From Sva-07 sp963793335 (lineage in GTDB: Bacteria; Actinomycetota; Acidimicrobiia; Acidimicrobiales; Ilumatobacteraceae), in contig CAWBZS010000001.1 in NCBI GenBank assembly GCA_963793335.1, positions 62,001 through 126,000 on the forward strand: a DNA stretch of 64,000 bases, read 5' to 3'. The notes beneath the pieces were generated by a model, which did no database searches, was not told where the DNA came from, and was given only the letters and a program-made list of their open reading frames with translations. Both the position numbers and the translations under genes were made by a program. This document shows positions 1 through 7,246 of this stretch, piece by piece (positions within the stretch are counted from its first letter, which is position 1; each line of letters begins with the position of its first letter).

Positions 1-1213
1 GCACGGTCGAGTTCGACACGGCATTGATCATCTTGGCGCCATTGCGGATGATGCCGCCCTGCTCGGCCTTCGAACCGACCATGAACCCGGTGATGTTGTG
101 CAGAAAGGCCAGCGGGATGTCGCGGCGGTTGCACAGCTGAATGAACTGGGCGCCCTTGGCCGCTTCCTCGGAGAACAGAATCCCGTTGTTGCCGAGAATG
201 CCGATCGGGAAGCCGTGGATCGAGCCCCAACCACAGACGAGCTTGTCGCCGTAGAGCGGCTTGAACTCCTCGAACCGGCTTCCGTCGAGCAGCCGGGCGA
301 GCACTTCACGGATGTCGAACGGGATGCGCACGTCGGCCGAGGCGCACCCGAGCAACTCGGCGGGGTCGTACAGCGGTGGGTCGTCGGGCTCGCTCGGACC
401 GGGCCCGAGCTTGCTCCATCGCAGGTGCCGAACGATGCTGCGCGTGATCCGGATCGCATCCATCTCGTCCACCGCGAGGTAGTCGGACAATCCGCTGGTG
501 CGAGCGTGCATCTCCGCACCACCGAGTGTCTCCTCGTCGACGATCTCGTCGATCGCCATCTTCACCAGCGGCGGCCCACCCAGGTAGGCGGTGCCCCGGT
601 CCTTCACGAAGATCGTGTAGTCGCTCATCCCCGGCGTGTAGGCGCCACCGGCGGTGTTCGGACCGAACGCCATCGTGATCGTCGGGATGCCGAGCTTCGA
701 GAGCCGGGTGAGATCGCGGAAGCTGCCGCCACCCTGGATGAACAGGTCGGCCTGGCGAGGCAGATCGGCGCCGGCCGACTCGTTGAGGTTGATCACCGGG
801 AGCCGGTTCTCGCGGGCGATCTCGTTGAATCGGGCCGTCTTCTTCCACGACGTGGGGTTCGCCGAACCGCCCCGGTAGGTCATGTCCGACCCGGTGATCG
901 CACACTCGACGCCCTCGACGATGCCAATGCCACACGCCGAGCCGACACCGACGGGGTCCTGGGTCCCCCAGCCGGCGAGCGGGCTCAACTCGAGGAACGG
1001 CGTGTCGGGATCGATCAGGGCTTCGATGCGCTCACGCACGAGCATCTTGCCGCGGGTGCGATGCCGGTCGACGTAGCGCTGGCCGCCGATCGTCGGGACG
1101 CTCGCCAGCTCCTCGGCGACGCCATCCCAGAGGCGTTGCATCTCGGCCAGATTGTCCCGATAGTCCGTCGACTTCGTGTCGAGTCGGCTGCGCAGGACGG
1201 TCCCGATGGTCAC
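1..1213 (-). CDS. Acyl-CoA carboxylase carboxyltransferase (beta) subunit, partial
   Basis: Carboxyltransferase of a biotin-dependent acyl-CoA carboxylase, of the methylcrotonyl/propionyl-CoA carboxylase type. It moves the carboxyl group from biotin to an acyl-CoA. The protein begins GTG at 1213 and reads VTIGTVLRSRLDTKSTDY, then GKMLVRERIEALIDPDTPF, which is typical of the N-terminus of this family. Near the window edge it reads RDIPLAFLHNITGFMVG followed by KAEQGGIIRNGAKM, the conserved crotonase-fold core. The C-terminal part lies outside the window to the left. It is divergent from the TIGR03084 gene, with 97 bp between the two starts. Family assignment is firm; the exact acyl-CoA substrate cannot be told from this fragment. 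Confidence 0.93.
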   Translation of the reverse strand, partial: MTIGTVLRSRLDTKSTDYRDNLAEMQRLWDGVAEELASVPTIGGQRYVDRHRTRGKMLVRERIEALIDPDTPFLELSPLAGWGTQDPVGVGSACGIGIVEGVECAITGSDMTYRGGSANPTSWKKTARFNEIARENRLPVINLNESAGADLPRQADLFIQGGGSFRDLTRLSKLGIPTITMAFGPNTAGGAYTPGMSDYTIFVKDRGTAYLGGPPLVKMAIDEIVDEETLGGAEMHARTSGLSDYLAVDEMDAIRITRSIVRHLRWSKLGPGPSEPDDPPLYDPAELLGCASADVRIPFDIREVLARLLDGSRFEEFKPLYGDKLVCGWGSIHGFPIGILGNNGILFSEEAAKGAQFIQLCNRRDIPLAFLHNITGFMVGSKAEQGGIIRNGAKMINAVSNSTV

Positions 1214-1310
1214 GAGCGCCACCGTAGTGGAGACAGCCCGAACGCTCCCGAGCCGCACCAGCGTCGCCTCGGGCTCTCGTGACGTGACCGCGATCGGGTA
1301 CACCTGCGAC

Positions 1311-2117
1311 ATGGATGTCACCGACGTGCTCACCGATCTCACCGCCGAACAGCAGGCGCTCGACTCGATCGTCGCATCGCTCGCCCCCGAGCAGTGGAAC
1401 CTGCCGACGCCGAGCCCGGGTTGGACGATCACCGAACAGATCGGTCATCTCACCTACTTCGACGGAACCGCCGCGCTCGCGATCGTCGATCCTCCGGCAT
1501 TCGTCGACCAGATGAACGCCCTCCTGAACGCGGGAACCACCGGCCAATCGGCCGACGACATCACGCTCGGCCCCTACCGTGCGATGGATCCTGCGGAACT
1601 GCTTGCGGCCTGGCGAGCCAATCGAGCGGCGCTCGCCGACGCTGCGTCGACGCTCGACAACGACACGCGGGTCGCGTGGTACGGACCGTCGATGGGGGCC
1701 AAGTCCTTCCTGACCGCGCGCCTGATGGAAGCATGGGCGCACGGCCAGGACATCGTCGACGCCGTCGAAGCCGACCGCGAACCGACCGACCGCCTCCGCC
1801 ACATCTCACAGTTGGGATTCATCACCCGCGGCTGGACCTACATGAACCGAGGTCTCGACGTACCGACCACGCCCGTTCGAGTCGAGCTCACCTCACCGTC
1901 GGGCGAGACCTGGCAGTTCGGGCCCGAACCTTCCGACGACGCGGCCGTCGAGTCGATCGTCGGCCCGGCCCTCGACTTCTGCCTCGTGACGACACAGCGC
2001 CGCCACGTCGACGACACCGACCTCGTCGTCAGCGGCGCCTCCGCACGCGACTGGATGGAGAAGGCCCAACTCTTCGCCGGCCCCCCGTCCGACGGCCCCG
2101 CCCCTCGCCCCGCCTAG
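1311..2117 (+). CDS. TIGR03084 family protein (MDMPI/DinB-like metal-binding fold)
   Basis: A 268-aa actinobacterial protein of the TIGR03084 family, related to mycothiol-dependent maleylpyruvate isomerase N-terminal (DinB-like) domains. Its chemistry is unknown. Family hallmarks are visible: an N-terminal helix with LTAEQQALDSIVASL, then TPSPGWTITEQIGHL with a likely metal-ligand histidine, RLMEAWAHGQDIVDA in the middle, and LDFCLVTTQRRHVDDTDL near the end. I chose ATG 1311 because upstream in-frame codons lie inside the divergent promoter region and do not resemble the family. Proteins of this family often sit beside acyl-CoA metabolism genes, as here next to a carboxylase. A perfect hairpin starts directly after the stop codon. 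Confidence 0.88.
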   Translation: MDVTDVLTDLTAEQQALDSIVASLAPEQWNLPTPSPGWTITEQIGHLTYFDGTAALAIVDPPAFVDQMNALLNAGTTGQSADDITLGPYRAMDPAELLAAWRANRAALADAASTLDNDTRVAWYGPSMGAKSFLTARLMEAWAHGQDIVDAVEADREPTDRLRHISQLGFITRGWTYMNRGLDVPTTPVRVELTSPSGETWQFGPEPSDDAAVESIVGPALDFCLVTTQRRHVDDTDLVVSGASARDWMEKAQLFAGPPSDGPAPRPA

Positions 2118-2170
2118 CCGAAATTGCCCGGAATCGTGACGGTCAGCGTCACGATTCCGGGCAATTTCGG
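2118..2170. repeat. Perfect stop-proximal palindrome (possible terminator)
   Basis: Two 23-base perfectly complementary arms (2118-2140 and 2148-2170) flank a 7-base loop, ggtcagc. The left arm begins at the base after the TAG stop of the TIGR03084 gene. There is no T-run after the right arm, so it is not a textbook intrinsic terminator, although actinobacterial terminators often lack one. Similar perfect palindromes with a GTCAG centre follow stop codons at 25,700 and 44,770, so this may be one member of a dispersed family. Confidence 0.8.
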
Positions 2171-2221
2171 GGTGGGGGCTCCGGGTTCGGGCGGTTTCGA
2201 GCGAGATCGTAGGGTGCTGGG

Positions 2222-3367
2222 ATGCGCGAGATGACGCCGTTCACGATCGCCGTTCCGGACGAAGCGCTCGACGACCTCCGCGCCCGCCTGCGCAACACCC
2301 GCTGGCCCGAGCGGGAACTGGTCGACGACTGGTCGCAGGGCACGCCACTCGCCTACGTCCAGGACGTGTGCGAGTACTGGGCGAACGGCTACGACTGGCG
2401 GGACCGGGAGGCCAAGCTGAACCGGTTCGATCAGTTCACCACCGCAGTCGACGGCCTCGGCGAGCCAGGACTTCACTTCATCCACGTCCGCTCGCCGCAC
2501 CCTGACGCGATGCCGCTGATCATCACCCACGGCTGGCCCGGCTCGATCGTCGAGTTCCACAAGGTGATCGAGCCGCTCACCGACCCGACGAAGTTCGGGG
2601 GTGACGCCTCCGACGCGTTCCACGTCGTCGCACCATCGCTGCCCGGGTTCGGCTTCTCCGGCAAGCCCCTCGACACCGGCTGGAACGTCCAGAAGATCGG
2701 CGAGATCTTCGCCGATCTGATGGCCGATCTCGGCTACGACCGCTACGTCGCGCAGGGCGGTGACTGGGGCTCCGCCGTCACGACGGCGATCGGCGGCGAC
2801 GACACCGAGCACTGTGCAGCCGTGCACGTCACCCTCGCGATGGCGGCTGCGCCGAAGATCGACGGTGAGCCGACGCCGGAGGAGCAGCGGGCGCTCGACG
2901 GACTGAAGTACTACGCCGACTGGGACGCCGGCTACTCGAAGCAACAGTCCACCCGCCCGCAGTCCGTCGGCTACGGCCTCGTCGACTCCCCCGCCGCGCA
3001 AGCCGCATGGGTGCTCGAGAAGTTCTGGGCCTGGACCGACTGCGACGGCCATCCGGAGAACGTGCTCACCCGCGACGAGTTGCTCGACAACGTGATGCTC
3101 TACTGGATCAACGGCAACGGGGCCTCGTCGGCACGCATCTACTGGGAGAGCTTCGGCCGGGGTCCACGCCCCAAGCCGGTCACGATCCCCTCCGGATTCA
3201 CGGTGTACCCCAAGGAGATCGTGCCACCGGTCCGGAGCTGGGTCGAGGGGGCGTTCACCGACATCCGCCACTGGCACGAGCAGCCGAAGGGCGGCCACTT
3301 CGCCGCGTTCGAAGTGCCGGATCTCTACGTCGACGACATCCGCACCTGCTTTCGCCAGTACCGCTGA
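2222..3367 (+). CDS. Epoxide hydrolase, alpha/beta-hydrolase fold (EHN type)
   Basis: A 381-aa epoxide hydrolase-like protein that should open epoxides to diols through an aspartyl-ester intermediate. The N-terminal EHN region (about residues 4-110) carries the family pattern DLRARLRNTRWPE and YDWR. The hydrolase core shows the oxyanion motif HGWPGS (about residue 101) and the nucleophile elbow GGDWGS (about residue 180), where Asp is the nucleophile. The C-terminal HW.E..KGGHFAAFE contains the catalytic histidine. An alternative start is the Met three codons downstream (MTPFTIAVPD), which fits the usual family N-terminus slightly better. Substrate is unknown. Confidence 0.92.
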   Translation: MREMTPFTIAVPDEALDDLRARLRNTRWPERELVDDWSQGTPLAYVQDVCEYWANGYDWRDREAKLNRFDQFTTAVDGLGEPGLHFIHVRSPHPDAMPLIITHGWPGSIVEFHKVIEPLTDPTKFGGDASDAFHVVAPSLPGFGFSGKPLDTGWNVQKIGEIFADLMADLGYDRYVAQGGDWGSAVTTAIGGDDTEHCAAVHVTLAMAAAPKIDGEPTPEEQRALDGLKYYADWDAGYSKQQSTRPQSVGYGLVDSPAAQAAWVLEKFWAWTDCDGHPENVLTRDELLDNVMLYWINGNGASSARIYWESFGRGPRPKPVTIPSGFTVYPKEIVPPVRSWVEGAFTDIRHWHEQPKGGHFAAFEVPDLYVDDIRTCFRQYR

Positions 3368-3386
3368 GACGGGGGACCACGGGGTA

Positions 3387-3406
3387 ACTTGACCCGCGGG
3401 TCAAGT
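3387..3406. promoter_or_regulatory. 20-bp perfect palindrome upstream of MFS gene
   Basis: ACTTGACCCGCGGGTCAAGT is a perfect 20-base palindrome, 19 bases after the epoxide hydrolase stop and 19 bases before ATG 3426 of the MFS gene. Its symmetry and position suit an operator for a dimeric repressor. TTGACC also resembles a -35 box. It could instead be another stop-proximal palindromic element. No regulator gene is adjacent. Confidence 0.5.
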
Positions 3407-3425
3407 GGCCCATCTCCCGCACTCC

Positions 3426-4739
3426 ATGACCAGCCCTGCCAGCATCGACGTTCCGCCGGACCACGGCCGCACACCCGGCACTGCCCGGGCGGCCCTGTCG
3501 TACAAGGGGTTCCGGATCATCTTCATCGGGTTGGCGCTGTCGAACATCGGCACGTGGATGCAGAACTTCACGCTGCCGGCCTACATCGACGACCGCACCG
3601 GACGGCCGGCGCTGGTCGGGTTGATGATCTTCGCCCAGCTCGGCCCGCTCCTGATCCTCTCGATTCCCGCCGGCGTGCTCGCCGACCGCGTCTCGAAACA
3701 GAAGCTCCAGTTGTCGGCGCAGACTGCGTCGGTCGTGTTGACGCTCGCCATTGCCTGGTTCGTCTGGCAGGAGTCGGCGCTCTGGACGATCTTCGTCGCG
3801 CAGCTCGGCATCGGGACCGCAAACGCCGTGAATGCGCCGGCGTTCCAGGCGTCGATGCCACTGCTCGTCCACCGCCAGGACCTTCCGGGAGCGATCAGCC
3901 TCAATTCCGCCATGATCAACGGCACCCGGGTGATGGGCCCCGTGTTCGCTGCGATCCTGGCCGTCGGCGGTCTGTCGGTGTCAGGCATCTTCGTGATCAA
4001 CGCCGCGACCTACCTGTTCTTCATCGTTGCGCTCCTGATCGTGCGTATGCCCGACGTTCGCAGCGGGAGCACCGAGCGCGGCTTCGGCGTGCTGCTCACC
4101 GGTCTGCGCACGGCCCGCCATCGCCTGGTACTCAGCCGCCTGCTGCTCGGGATGTTCCTGTTCTCGTTGTTCAGCCTGGTGTACATCGGACTCTTCCCCT
4201 CGGTTGCCCGACTCAGCTTCGGCATCGATTCGGCGGGCCCGACCTACCGCTGGCTGTACGCGGTCTGGGGCGCCGGTGCATTCTTCGGCGCGATCTCGGT
4301 CGGCACCTTCCTCTCCCAGATCGATCGAAAGCTGCTGATCACCCGGGGATTCGCCGGGTTCGCGATCGCGCTCGGGATCTTCTCCCAGGTGCGCGGCCCC
4401 GAGCTCGCGTTCCCCGTCGGCTTCGTGCTCGGGTTCTTCTACTTCATGACCGCAACGGCGATCACCACGACGCTGCAGCTCAACATGAAGAACACCGAGC
4501 GGGCGACGGTGATGCCGCTGTGGTTCATGGTGTTCGGCGGAACCGTGCCCATCGGCAACCTGCTGTTCGGGGTGGTGATCGAGTGGATCGGCCCCCGGGC
4601 GGTGCTCGGTTTCGGCGCGGCGTTCGCGCTCTTCCTCAGCTGGTGGGTCGATCTCCGCCGCTTCCCTGCGTCAGCTTTCCTCGCCGAAGAAGACGGCGGC
4701 GAACCCTTCACCCCCACCAACGCGTCCCGTCTCCTCTGA
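3426..4739 (+). CDS. MFS transporter (MFS_3 / enterobactin-exporter-like)
   Basis: A multi-pass major facilitator protein of about 437 aa. The N-terminus shows SNIGTWMQNFTLPAY in TM1 and GVLADRVSKQKL in the loop between TM2 and TM3, the MFS signature position. These features are typical of the EntS-like MFS_3 exporter family, which lacks the sugar-porter signatures. Hydrophobic segments continue to the end with a short polar C-terminal tail. I prefer ATG 3426 over the in-frame GTG at 3405, because the latter lies inside the perfect palindrome and adds a non-conserved stretch. Substrate is unknown; drug or siderophore export is typical. It converges with murF across 23 bp. Confidence 0.9.
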   Translation: MTSPASIDVPPDHGRTPGTARAALSYKGFRIIFIGLALSNIGTWMQNFTLPAYIDDRTGRPALVGLMIFAQLGPLLILSIPAGVLADRVSKQKLQLSAQTASVVLTLAIAWFVWQESALWTIFVAQLGIGTANAVNAPAFQASMPLLVHRQDLPGAISLNSAMINGTRVMGPVFAAILAVGGLSVSGIFVINAATYLFFIVALLIVRMPDVRSGSTERGFGVLLTGLRTARHRLVLSRLLLGMFLFSLFSLVYIGLFPSVARLSFGIDSAGPTYRWLYAVWGAGAFFGAISVGTFLSQIDRKLLITRGFAGFAIALGIFSQVRGPELAFPVGFVLGFFYFMTATAITTTLQLNMKNTERATVMPLWFMVFGGTVPIGNLLFGVVIEWIGPRAVLGFGAAFALFLSWWVDLRRFPASAFLAEEDGGEPFTPTNASRLL

Positions 4740-4762
4740 CGGGCCGTACCGCTGCGTCGTGC

Positions 4763-6061
4763 TCAGGCCCGGAGCAGCGCGTCGACGATGCGCTCCAGGC
4801 CCGCGGAGCGACTCGCCTTGACCAGCACGGCGGTTCGCTCATCGAGGCCACCGATGGCAGCGATCACGTCGTCGGTCGGGTCGACACCGTAGAGATCGGT
4901 GCCGACGACGAGCAGCTCGATCCCGAGCGCCTCGGCCTGCGCCGCGATGTCCCGATGCGCGGGCGCTGAGTCTTCGATCTCGGCCATCAGCCCCAGCACG
5001 GCGACCTGACGGGTGGCGCCCATCGCGGCGAGCGCGTCGATGGCGGCGGCCATCGACGTCGGGTTGGCGTTGTAGGCGTCGTTGATGATCGTCGCACCCC
5101 CAGCGGAGGTCGTGATCTGCATCCGCATCCCCGACACTTCGACCGAGGCGAGCGCAGCAGCCGCAGCATCGATGTCGACGCCCACGGTGCCGGCAACGGC
5201 CAACGCCGCCAGCGCGTTCGAGACCATGTGCATCCCTGGAACTGGCAAAGTGACCTCGGCGCGACCCCACGGCGAGTGCACCACGAAGCGGGCCCTCGCC
5301 GCGGCATCGAGCTCGATGTCGGCCGGTCGCACCTCCCCGGCCCATCCGAACGTGAGTACCGAAGCACCAGTTCGGTGCGCCATCGACGCCACCCGATCGT
5401 CATCAGCGTTGAGAATCGCCGTGCCGGACGCCGGGAGCGCCTCGACGAGTTCACCTTTCGCCTGCGCGACGCCAGCGAGACCCCCGACGAGTTCGGTGTG
5501 TGCGTGGCCGACCACCGTGACGACACCGATGTCGGGTCGCGCGACGTTGCACAGCCTCGTGATCTCGCCGAATCCCCGCATCCCCATCTCCACGACGAGC
5601 ACTTCGGTGTCGTCGGGCGCATCGAGGATCGTGACCGGCAGCCCCTGGTCGTTGTTGAAGCTGCGCTCATTGGCCGTGGTCCGCCGCCCGGCCGCGCACG
5701 CAGCAGCGACCATGTCCTTCGTGGTGGTCTTGCCGACGCTTCCCGTGATCCCGATCACCGTGGCATCGAGGCGAGGTCGGGCCCACGCCGCGAGCGCGAG
5801 GAGCGCCAGCGCGGTGTCGGCCACCTCGATCGCCGTTCCGTCGCGCCGGAACGGGTCCGGCTCGCTCGAGAGGTGTGCAACTGCCCCCGCCGCCCGGGCC
5901 GTCCCGATGAACTCGTGCCCGTCGCGCTCGGCGACGATCGGTACGAACAGCTGGCCGGGCCGGATGGAACGCGAATCGAACGATGCGCCGTCGAACTCGA
6001 CGTCGGGCCCGATCAGACGGCCACCAATTCCCGCTGCGGCCTCGGATGCACGAATCCTCAC
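4763..6061 (-). CDS. murF: UDP-N-acetylmuramoyl-tripeptide--D-alanyl-D-alanine ligase
   Basis: MurF adds the D-Ala-D-Ala dipeptide to UDP-MurNAc-tripeptide in the cytoplasm, the last soluble step of peptidoglycan precursor synthesis. The 432-aa protein has the N-terminal UDP-binding domain (SFDSRSIRPGQLFV, about residues 27-40), the ATP P-loop TGSVGKTT (residues 106-113) and the late MurF signature NDAYNANPTSM. Start GTG 6061 gives the correct N-terminus; the open frame continues upstream through the divergent ddl gene and is not real coding there. It lies outside a dcw cluster but head-to-head with ddl, which makes its dipeptide substrate. Only 24 bp separate the two start codons. Confidence 0.96.
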   Translation of the reverse strand: MRIRASEAAAGIGGRLIGPDVEFDGASFDSRSIRPGQLFVPIVAERDGHEFIGTARAAGAVAHLSSEPDPFRRDGTAIEVADTALALLALAAWARPRLDATVIGITGSVGKTTTKDMVAAACAAGRRTTANERSFNNDQGLPVTILDAPDDTEVLVVEMGMRGFGEITRLCNVARPDIGVVTVVGHAHTELVGGLAGVAQAKGELVEALPASGTAILNADDDRVASMAHRTGASVLTFGWAGEVRPADIELDAAARARFVVHSPWGRAEVTLPVPGMHMVSNALAALAVAGTVGVDIDAAAAALASVEVSGMRMQITTSAGGATIINDAYNANPTSMAAAIDALAAMGATRQVAVLGLMAEIEDSAPAHRDIAAQAEALGIELLVVGTDLYGVDPTDDVIAAIGGLDERTAVLVKASRSAGLERIVDALLRA

Positions 6062-6085
6062 AGAGCCCGACGGTACCGTGGCCCG

Positions 6086-7219
6086 ATGGCCGACGCAGGG
6101 CATCCTCGCACTCCCGACACCAGCACCGACACCCGTACCGAGCGCATCCATCTGGTGGTCCTGTTCGGCGGCGAGTCGGCCGAACACGACGTGTCGTGCA
6201 CCACCGCGGCCCACGTCTTGCGCGCTGCGGATCCCGAGCGCTATCGCATCACGCCGATCGGCATCTCGACCGATGGCCAGTGGGCACTCGCCCAGCAGGC
6301 CGTCGATGCGCTGCTCGACGGGCCGCATGCGATCCCCGGGCGGTTGGAGCCGACGGGCACCGACGTGTCCCCGACCCCGATGCTCGCCGACGCCCGCGCC
6401 TCCGACGAGGTCACCGTCGTGTTGCCGCTCCTCCACGGGCCGATGGGTGAGGACGGCACCGTCCAGGGCATGCTCGACCTCGCCAACGTGGCCTACGTCG
6501 GCAGCGGCGTGCTCGGCTCCGCGGTCGCGATGGACAAGGCAATGGCCAAGCAGGTGCTGACCGCCGCCGGCATCCCGCAGGCCGCATACCGAGCGTTCGC
6601 CGAACACGAGGTGACGCCAGGCCTTGCCGCCGAACTCGCAGCCGAGCTCGGACTCCCGGTGTTCGTCAAGCCGGCGAACATGGGCTCGTCGGTCGGGGTG
6701 TCGAAGGCGTCGACGGTCGAAGCACTTCGCGAAGCGATCGACCATGCGCTCACCTACGACGAGATGATCGTCGTCGAAGAAGCGATCGTCGGCCGCGAAA
6801 TCGAAGTTGCCGTCCTCGGCAACACCGCTCCGGCGGCGTCGGTGCCCGGCGAGATCGTGCCCGGCGAGGAGTTCTACAGCTACGAAGACAAGTACGTCAC
6901 CGATGGAGCGCAGCTCCTCATCCCGGCGCCGCTGCCGGACGTAGCCACCGACGTCGTGCGCCAACTGGCGATCCACACATTCCGGGCGCTGCGCTGCGAC
7001 GGCCTGGCCCGAGTCGACTTCTTCTACGAGATGGACGCCGACGGCAACGGCCGCGGCTTCCTCTGCAACGAGGTCAACACGATGCCCGGCTTCACGCCGA
7101 TCTCGATGTATCCGAAGCTGTGGATCCACTCCGGACTGAGCTACAGCGCGCTGATCGACCGCTTGGTCGACCTCGCACTCGAGCGACACTCGCGTCGTCG
7201 CCGAAACACCACGCACTGA
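6086..7219 (+). CDS. ddl: D-alanine--D-alanine ligase
   Basis: Ddl joins two D-alanines using ATP, producing the dipeptide that MurF consumes. The 377-aa protein shows LFGGESAEHDVS near the N-terminus, LLHGPMGEDGTVQGML, then VFVKPANMGSSVGVSK in the ATP-grasp core, and ends with EVNTMPGFTPISMYPKLW, the metal- and substrate-binding signature. Start ATG 6086 is preceded by only 24 bp to murF, so both promoters must overlap within the two genes' 5' ends. A roughly 20-residue hydrophilic N-terminal extension precedes the usual start of the fold. Confidence 0.97.
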   Translation: MADAGHPRTPDTSTDTRTERIHLVVLFGGESAEHDVSCTTAAHVLRAADPERYRITPIGISTDGQWALAQQAVDALLDGPHAIPGRLEPTGTDVSPTPMLADARASDEVTVVLPLLHGPMGEDGTVQGMLDLANVAYVGSGVLGSAVAMDKAMAKQVLTAAGIPQAAYRAFAEHEVTPGLAAELAAELGLPVFVKPANMGSSVGVSKASTVEALREAIDHALTYDEMIVVEEAIVGREIEVAVLGNTAPAASVPGEIVPGEEFYSYEDKYVTDGAQLLIPAPLPDVATDVVRQLAIHTFRALRCDGLARVDFFYEMDADGNGRGFLCNEVNTMPGFTPISMYPKLWIHSGLSYSALIDRLVDLALERHSRRRRNTTH

Positions 7220-7246
7220 GCACGTTTCCGGTCGGGCAGACTGGCC

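Noticed and set aside
6062..7216. Minus-strand reading frame extending murF upstream to an 817-aa protein
   Set aside because: The upstream part is antisense to ddl and lacks family similarity; murF homology begins at GTG 6061.
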